A DNA stretch of 64,000 bases from contig JAJJXM010000007.1 of NCBI GenBank assembly GCA_024516155.1, positions 620,001 through 684,000 of the forward strand, read 5' to 3'. The stretch is from Pyronema omphalodes. Lineage: Eukaryota > Ascomycota > Pezizomycetes > Pezizales > Pyronemataceae. The position numbers and the translations under genes were made by a program. Shown here piece after piece: positions 58,641 to 64,000 of the stretch (position 1 is its first letter; the number at the start of each line of letters is the position of its first letter). The notes beneath the pieces were generated by a model that was not told the origin of the DNA, ran no database searches, and was given only the letters and a program-made list of their open reading frames with translations.

Positions 58641-58692
58641 CACTACCACTACCACTACCACTACCACTACTACTACCACTACCACTACCACT
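58641..58692. repeat. ACCACT hexamer repeat
   Basis: About eight units with one ACTACT variant. Confidence 0.92.
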
Positions 58693-58814
58693 AGCTTAAT
58701 TGTAGTCTTTGTAGATTTGTAGATTTATAATTAAGCACTAGCCTTAAATATATATCAACAATATCAATAATATCATCACATCCAGATCATCCAGATTATA
58801 AAGATCACACCGGC

Positions 58815-59009
58815 TGTTTATTGTTTATTGTTTATTGTTTATTGTTTATTGTTTATTGTTTATTGTTTATTGTTTATTGTTTATTGTTTATTGTTTATTG
58901 TTTATTGTTTATTGTTTATTGTTTATTGTTTATTGTTTATTGTTTATTGTTTATTGTTTATTGTTTATTGTTTATTGTTTATTGTTTATTGTTATTGTTT
59001 ATTGTTTAT
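58815..59009. repeat. tandem array, 7-bp unit TGTTTAT, about 27 copies
   Basis: Perfect apart from one shortened unit (GTTATTG) near 58990. Confidence 0.97.
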
Positions 59010-59030
59010 AACCCTTAGCCCATTGTTACC

Positions 59031-59110
59031 CGATACTGATACCGATACTGATACCGATACTGATACCGATACTGATACCGATACTGATACCGATACTGAT
59101 ACCAATACCG
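59031..59110. repeat. tandem array, 12-bp unit CTGATACCGATA
   Basis: Six to seven units, itself a dimer of CTGATA and CCGATA hexamers. Confidence 0.93.
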
Positions 59111-59189
59111 ATTATATCCCTAGGTTTTGGAGACCGGCCGCCGATATCATGGCATTAATCAGGCTGGAGAATAAATACCACAACCCAGT

Positions 59190-59239
59190 GATGCACATGC
59201 CACTGATGCACATGCCACTGATGCACTTGCCATTGATGC
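59190..59239. repeat. 15-bp direct repeat, three copies
   Basis: GATGCACATGCCACT occurs twice and then once as GATGCACTTGCCATT. Confidence 0.88.
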
Positions 59240-59580
59240 AATGAAATGGCACCATGGCACCATGGCATCGATCGACAGTAGTCACTGGGTTATTTTATTT
59301 GTAACTAACTAGGAAAATAATTAATCCTAGGGCCTACTTCCAACTTTCAAGTGATGATGTGTACTTAGGTATGTATGTATGTAATGCTCTCGTTATGGGA
59401 GATCACCCGGAATGGGGATAGGGATTGGGGATTGAGTCTGGGAATGGGAATGAAGATTTTGGGGAGGAATATGGAGATTATGCTGTGGGAAAGGAGATGG
59501 GAATAGAGAGTTGGTGGAGAATTGATGGGATGGGAAATGTAATGGTGAGGGGAGATGAGGGAGGGGTGGGGGGGAGAATT

Positions 59581-60055
59581 AGAGAAGAGGAGAGAAGAGG
59601 AGAGAAGAGGAGAGAAGAGGAGAGAAGAGGAGAGAAGAGGAGAGAAGAGGAGAGAAGAGGAGAGAAGAGGAGAGAAGAGGAGAGAAGAGGAGAGAAGAGG
59701 AGAGAAGAGGAGAGAAGAGGAGAGAAGAGGAGAGAAGAGGAGAGAAGAGGAGAGAAGAGGAGAGAAGAGGAGAGAAGAGGAGAGAAGAGGAGAGAAGAGG
59801 AGAGAAGAGGAGAGAAGAGGAGAGAAGAGGAGAGAAGAGGAGAGAAGAGGAGAGAAGAGGAGAGAAGAGGAGAGAAGAGGAGAGAAGAGGAGAGAAGAGG
59901 AGAGAAGAGGAGAGAAGAGGAGAGAAGAGGAGAGAAGAGGAGAGAAGAGGAGAGAAGAGGAGAGAAGAGGAGAGAAGAGGAGAGAAGAGGAGAGAAGAGG
60001 AGAGAAGAGGAGAGAAGAGGAGAGAAGAGGAGAGAAGAGGAGAGAAGAGGAGAGT
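59581..60055. repeat. homopurine tandem array, 10-bp unit AGAGAAGAGG, about 47 perfect copies
   Basis: All bases on the plus strand are A or G for about 475 bases. The array ends in two copies of a 28-bp unit, starting AGAGTAGATGGAGGAGAGTT, at 60051-60106. Confidence 0.98.
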
Positions 60056-60106
60056 AGATGGAGGAGAGTTGGGTGAGGAGAGTAGATGGAGGAGAGTTGG
60101 GTGAGG

Positions 60107-60986
60107 AGAATTAAGGAGAGTTAAGTGGTGAGAGTCGAGTGACGGAAGTTCAGGAGAGGGGAGCTGAGAGAGGAGAGTTCAGTAGCTGGGCATTGGGGTT
60201 TATGCTGGGGGGTTATACTGCGGTTTAACCTTACCTTACCTTACCTTAACCCTTGGGGCTTAGGGTAGGGTAGCGTAACCACGGGTGATCGATGAGATGA
60301 TTGGAGACATCACTATATATGACTGTCGGGTAATGTTGGAGGATGCGTTAGTTACCGACTCGGATTAATCATTAGAGTTGGCGTTCGGTGGATATGGTAT
60401 TGTTGTGGATAGAGCTGTGGATAGTGCTGTGGATATGGATGCTGAGGGGATGATATTAATTGGATACTGGGTGATATGGTATTAGATATGGCTCCAAATG
60501 TACTGACGAGAAGTAAAACCAGCACAAAGCAGAAGGGTAGCAACAGGCCCAAGATATGATGTATGCTCTGGTGCGAATCCCAGCAAGACCCCAAGGTAAA
60601 ATCCAGAGCCTCCGATATGTATTGAAACCGTATACGTAGCATACGTCAAAACCTCAAGGTTGGCAACGTTCAAAAAATTTAAATCAAATCAAGCAATTAC
60701 ATGCAGAAATGAGCCATGGTATGAGTTGTTATTCCACCCTCCATCTGTTCTTACACATTACTGTCTTGTCTCCACATCTAACATCCCGTAATGAACCTTC
60801 CATGCACAACGAAAGCTTTGGCGCCACCACCGTTTCCTCTGTTCTCGCGTATAGACTATATACTGTTTTGCTTATTCTGTGTTGCTGGTTTATTGATAAC
60901 CCTACGATATCCGAAAGCCGTCGTCACCTGAAGGATCAACATCAGCATCAACATCAACATCGTGTAATCCCGTTGAACGGTGATAA
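60107..60986. other. intergenic before the broken HEL2 copy
   Basis: A short CCTTA repeat lies at 60229-60248. From about 60720 the sequence (CCACATCTAACATCCC, AATGAACCTTCCATGCA) distantly resembles the HEL2 upstream block, as expected for a degenerate promoter copy. No gene. Confidence 0.45.
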
Positions 60987-62128
60987 TGGATCAATCGACA
61001 GAAATAGCTACCGGCTCCCCCGGGTATGGAGAGTTACTTGGTGAAGGTAGAAGTGGTGATGGGGGCGCTGTGATGCATAGTTCTCATAAGGCAGAAAATG
61101 GTACACGCTCCATCCAAACGATGAGCCAGACAACTCACAAATCAAGGAAGAAAAAGCTAACATATGCATTAAATAACCAGCATCGATCACCCAGACGACT
61201 CCCAGGGAGAACAACGAGGCTCCGCACCCGGACTGTTCCGTCTGTGATGTCTGTGCAAATCCGGTGAAATATACTGCTGTATATCCGTGTAATCATAAAG
61301 TCTGTCATGTTTGTTCGTTGAGAATGAGGGCTTTGTTGAGGAAGAGTAATGATTGTGCGCATTGTCGGGTTTGTACTCTCTCTTTTTTTTGGAACACACC
61401 TTCTCTTCTGGGCTTTCTTGTGTTTTGGGTTGGGCTGATGCTAACTGGTAATTAGATTAAGGCTAATTTTGTTATTTTTACCAGAGATTCTGGGAGGTCT
61501 TTTGAAGAGTTTAGTGATTCTGACATCTATTCCCATAACGAGCAGTTCGGGATTAAGTTCCAGCTTCAGGAAATTGAAGAGGATACAGCCGCACTCCTAC
61601 GGTTTGACTGTCCAGATGAATCCTGTAAACAGACCTGTCTTGGATTACGGGATCTCTATAAACATGTCAAAGATGGCCACAATAAGTTCATGTGGTAAGT
61701 ATTCTCTAGAAATCCTTTCTCTACCCATCACCCGTCTAGCTAACACCCCCAGTAAATTCTGTATCATCCACAAGAACTTATTTCCTACCGAATATGAACT
61801 TTTCACAGAAAGTGAACTTCGGAACCACATACGCTATGGAAATAATAGACCGGATAATAATTCTCATTCAGAAAACCGAAGCGGCTTCACAGGACATCCA
61901 AATTGCAAGCTCTGCCGCACACTTTTCTATTCCATGGATGAGTTTTTTGAACATTATAGCGTGATACATGATATGTGCTTGATTTGTGAGCGGACGGTTG
62001 TCAAGGATCCGGATGATGGTCACCTCCCAAATGACTTACAAACTTTTGAGTTTTATTATATGAGGGATCATACGGCTTGTAGGGATGAACGATGCTGGCT
62101 GAAGAACACTGTGAAATTTGTAAGATAG
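60987..62128 (+). pseudogene. truncated, frameshifted HEL2 paralogue
   Basis: An ATG at 60987 starts MDQSTEIATGSPGYGELLGE, comparable to the HEL2 start MDPTTHAATSSTGSGG. That frame stops at 61266, while the RING domain (CDVCANPVKYTAVYPC, CHVCSLRMRAL) is in another frame. The two introns of HEL2 are conserved in position (61369-61455 and 61695-61752). After them come VIFTRDSGRSFEEFSDSDIY, the first finger (FDCPDESCKQTCLGL) and the second (HPNCKLCRTLFYSMDEFFEH). A stop at 62126-62128 comes exactly where HEL2 has its last finger, so the C-terminal two-thirds is missing. A functional short RING protein from a downstream start is possible but less likely. Confidence 0.85.
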
Positions 62129-63064
62129 CTGCATGTAGGTCTTCGTTACATTCCGTTGTTAGGCGGAATTTAGAAATTGGAATATGGTCTTGTTATCGCC
62201 CATCATCATATGTAGCTTGACACTTTGTCTCGTCGTGCATCAAGATGTATATTTATTAAACGCTAGACTGTAGTATACTGTGGTGTATGATAGTATTCAA
62301 TTCCTTGAGTACTGCAAAAGTTTAAACAGTTCTTGTAAAAAAATGAGTCTTGAACTATGTATCATTATCGTAATGGTATCATATCTTAAGCAAATAGTAT
62401 CAAAAACAGTGTGCATACCGGTCTTGCAGTAGAACTAAGACCGGCAGCCTTTGAGGCTCCATGGACCGGACGGACTGCAGGTGAATATGGGTAATGGGTA
62501 AGTTGTAACCATGACCAAGATCACAAACGAGCACTCGCGCGCTACCATTTCTTACTGATAAATTCTTGCGGGTGAAAGATAGAATGTAAATAGTATTAAA
62601 CAGACAAAACGTTGATATGATACTGGAACCGAATTTATTAAGTAACATGAGTGATTTTCAACTGCTGTAGGGAGTCAAACTGTTTTTGACTGGAGGTAAG
62701 ATGTAAACGTTTTACGGATGTGGAGCATGGAGGGTTCATGGTTTACCTGCTACACTGATGATTATGAGTATCATGAAAAACTGCCACGGTTCCACCGGGA
62801 AGCTACATAGCTTATTTAGTTGTAGATAACCTATGGTTCTGTCGTCATAAGGACCCGTCTGGTCTTCTCTTTTTCGCAGATCGGACTGGAATACAGCGAT
62901 CGTTTGGACGGGACCGGTCGACAACAGTTGTTACGTCCCGTCCCGTCCCGTCCAGTTATTTTTTCGCCGACGGAACCGGATTACATGGCGATTGTTTGTC
63001 CGAGTCGCAGACGGGACCGGATGACAATAGTGGTCCCGTCCCAGACCGTGGCGAGCTCTACTGT
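62129..63064. other. intergenic between two HEL2 copies
   Basis: At 62890-63050 the words GACGGGACCGG and GTCCCGTCCCGTCCCGTCC recur on both strands and could form hairpins. No gene recognised. Confidence 0.45.
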
Positions 63065-63351
63065 ATTTGTATTTCTAGGAGCTCATTACATTTTCTTCTA
63101 AATGGTTTCCTTTCAAATAATAATTTGTAGCGGAAAATAGGTTCTGCTATCCGATGCGTATTTTCGTTGCTAAGCAGGATATGTACGAATGATCCACCAC
63201 GATCACACCTAACTTGACATTTTTTTGTCGTCGAGCACCACAATATGATTAACCGGTAGTATATTGTTGTATTTGGTTTCCGAAGTAATACGAAAGCCTT
63301 CTTGTAGGGGATAATATTTCAACTGTCATTATTGTAATGATGTCAAATCAT
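63065..63351 (+). repeat. repeat block A, second copy (first at 16430-16790)
   Basis: Same order of words as the first copy, ending in GTAATGATGTCAAATCATAA. It runs directly into the HEL2 upstream block. Confidence 0.8.
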
Positions 63352-63845
63352 AATGTCTGTGTATGATGCACCATACGACTTATGCTGAATCGAGTATTCT
63401 TCACAATGCAAAATATTTAATAGTGTTGCAATTCCTTCGTCTTGCGGACGAAGCGGAATTGGATAAACGGTGACATGTGGCAATGAGCCACCGTGATGGG
63501 AGTGTCTCGGAGTTTTGATTTCATCTTCCATCCTACGATACTGATTACCATCTTCTCTCCATACTCAGCATGCCACAACGAACCTCCACAGCGACCCTCC
63601 ACGGCAACTTTTGAACCTTCTCAAATTTCTCCAAGTCTTTCAAATAGACTGTTTTGCTACTTTACTTTGACCATTTACCTCAAATCTCTGACATAACCCT
63701 CACGGTACGGTAGAATCCCGTTGGAAACCCTTACGATAACCTTGCGGCACACGTGCTCCTAACACTAGAGGTATGTTGTGTGGGCCATTATCACACAGTT
63801 ACCGGCTGACATAATAACTTCAAGTTCACGTTCCACTTCGAATTT
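63352..63845 (+). repeat. HEL2 upstream block, right copy
   Basis: It aligns with 11275-11790, including TGTGTATGATGCACCATACG, GAATCGAGTATTCTTCACAA and CACACAGTTACCGGCTGACA (left copy CACACGATTACTGGCTGACA). Confidence 0.87.
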
Positions 63846-63859
63846 CAAGAGTCCAAAAT

Positions 63860-64000
63860 CCAATAGTACCTCGCTGCATTTCTCAAGATGCAGCACTACG
63901 ATTATTTGGACAATGAGTGTCAGGAAAATGCAAGCGCGGTCTTCGAGACCGAAACTGATTTCAGGATCCATCACCTTGAGGTACATGCAAACAAAATAAC
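63860..64000 (+). pseudogene. HEL2 fragment running off the window end
   Basis: One frame reads HYDYLDNECQENASAVFETE then TDFRIHHLEVHANKI, matching the HEL2 last finger (CPDDECLEKKFVVFENEIDL). The N-terminus, RING and first fingers are missing between the promoter-like block and this point, so the copy is internally deleted. The rest lies beyond the window. Confidence 0.72.

Noticed and set aside
58821..59244. Open frame with FIVYCLL repeats followed by DTDT
   Set aside because: Translation of the TGTTTAT and CTGATACCGATA arrays.
49132..60055. CRISPR-like arrays
   Set aside because: Repeats are contiguous with no unique spacers, and the genome is eukaryotic.
59425..60076. Open frames rich in REEERRGEK
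   Set aside because: Translation of the homopurine 10-bp array.
1..64000. tRNA, 5S rRNA or snRNA genes
   Set aside because: I looked for T-arm GGTTCGA-type words and cloverleaf context on both strands. The few matches (e.g. near 25220) lack matching stems, so none is called.
1..64000. Secondary-metabolite gene cluster
   Set aside because: No synthase, P450, transporter or cluster regulator was recognised; genes are unrelated housekeeping functions.

Overview
The window looks like nuclear DNA of a filamentous ascomycete (Pezizomycotina). Genes carry short introns of about 45-120 bases with GTATGT/GTAAGY-type donors, CTAAC/CTGAC branch sites and CAG/TAG acceptors. The recognisable genes are fungal housekeeping genes (YKT6, COX8, MTR4, VMA2, HEL2, NOP13, an Asterix protein, an INO80 Iec3 subunit, an NF-X1 factor, a Pho80-type cyclin). 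I cannot name the species. Exon models below were derived by hand from reading frames, splice signals and remembered family conservation; no search was run.

Layout. 1.3-14.6 kb is gene-dense: YKT6(-), COX8(-), MTR4(+), VMA2(-), HEL2(+), with COX8/MTR4 and VMA2/HEL2 in divergent pairs. 14.6-18.3 kb holds the HEL2 3' flank, a decayed second HEL2 unit and a fold-back copia-type (TRIM-like) retroelement. 20.0-21.5 kb has an unidentified two-exon gene. 21.5-29.2 kb is a long stretch without a convincing gene. 29.2-48.7 kb is gene-rich again: an unknown 288-aa protein, NOP13 and Asterix (divergent), a giant protein of roughly 2,200 aa with the architecture of the meiotic axis proteins Red1/SYCP2, IEC3 and FAP1. 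48.7-60.3 kb is an archipelago of about twenty unrelated tandem arrays (units of 5-28 bases, often nearly perfect) surrounding one gene, a Pho80-like cyclin. 60.7-64.0 kb holds a broken HEL2 paralogue and the start of another.

Most noteworthy. (1) The protein at 34.4-41.3 kb is best read as a Red1/Rec10/SYCP2-type chromosome-axis protein, with an ARM-like N-terminus, a PH-like domain, a very long disordered linker with SUMO-interaction-like motifs, and a C-terminal coiled coil. (2) HEL2-derived debris occurs at four further places. Shared flanking blocks indicate two separate tandem arrays of a HEL2 unit about 45 kb apart, one of them split by the fold-back retroelement. (3) A 235-base, almost perfect inverted repeat is built from two head-to-head copies of the 5' part (short LTR, primer site, gag start) of a copia-type element. 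(4) The density and variety of tandem arrays in 48.7-60.3 kb is exceptional, including 88 perfect TTTGC copies and a 475-base homopurine array.

The housekeeping genes do not form a pathway cluster. Several act in RNA or protein quality control (MTR4 with the exosome, HEL2 at collided ribosomes, Asterix in membrane-protein insertion), which I take as chance.
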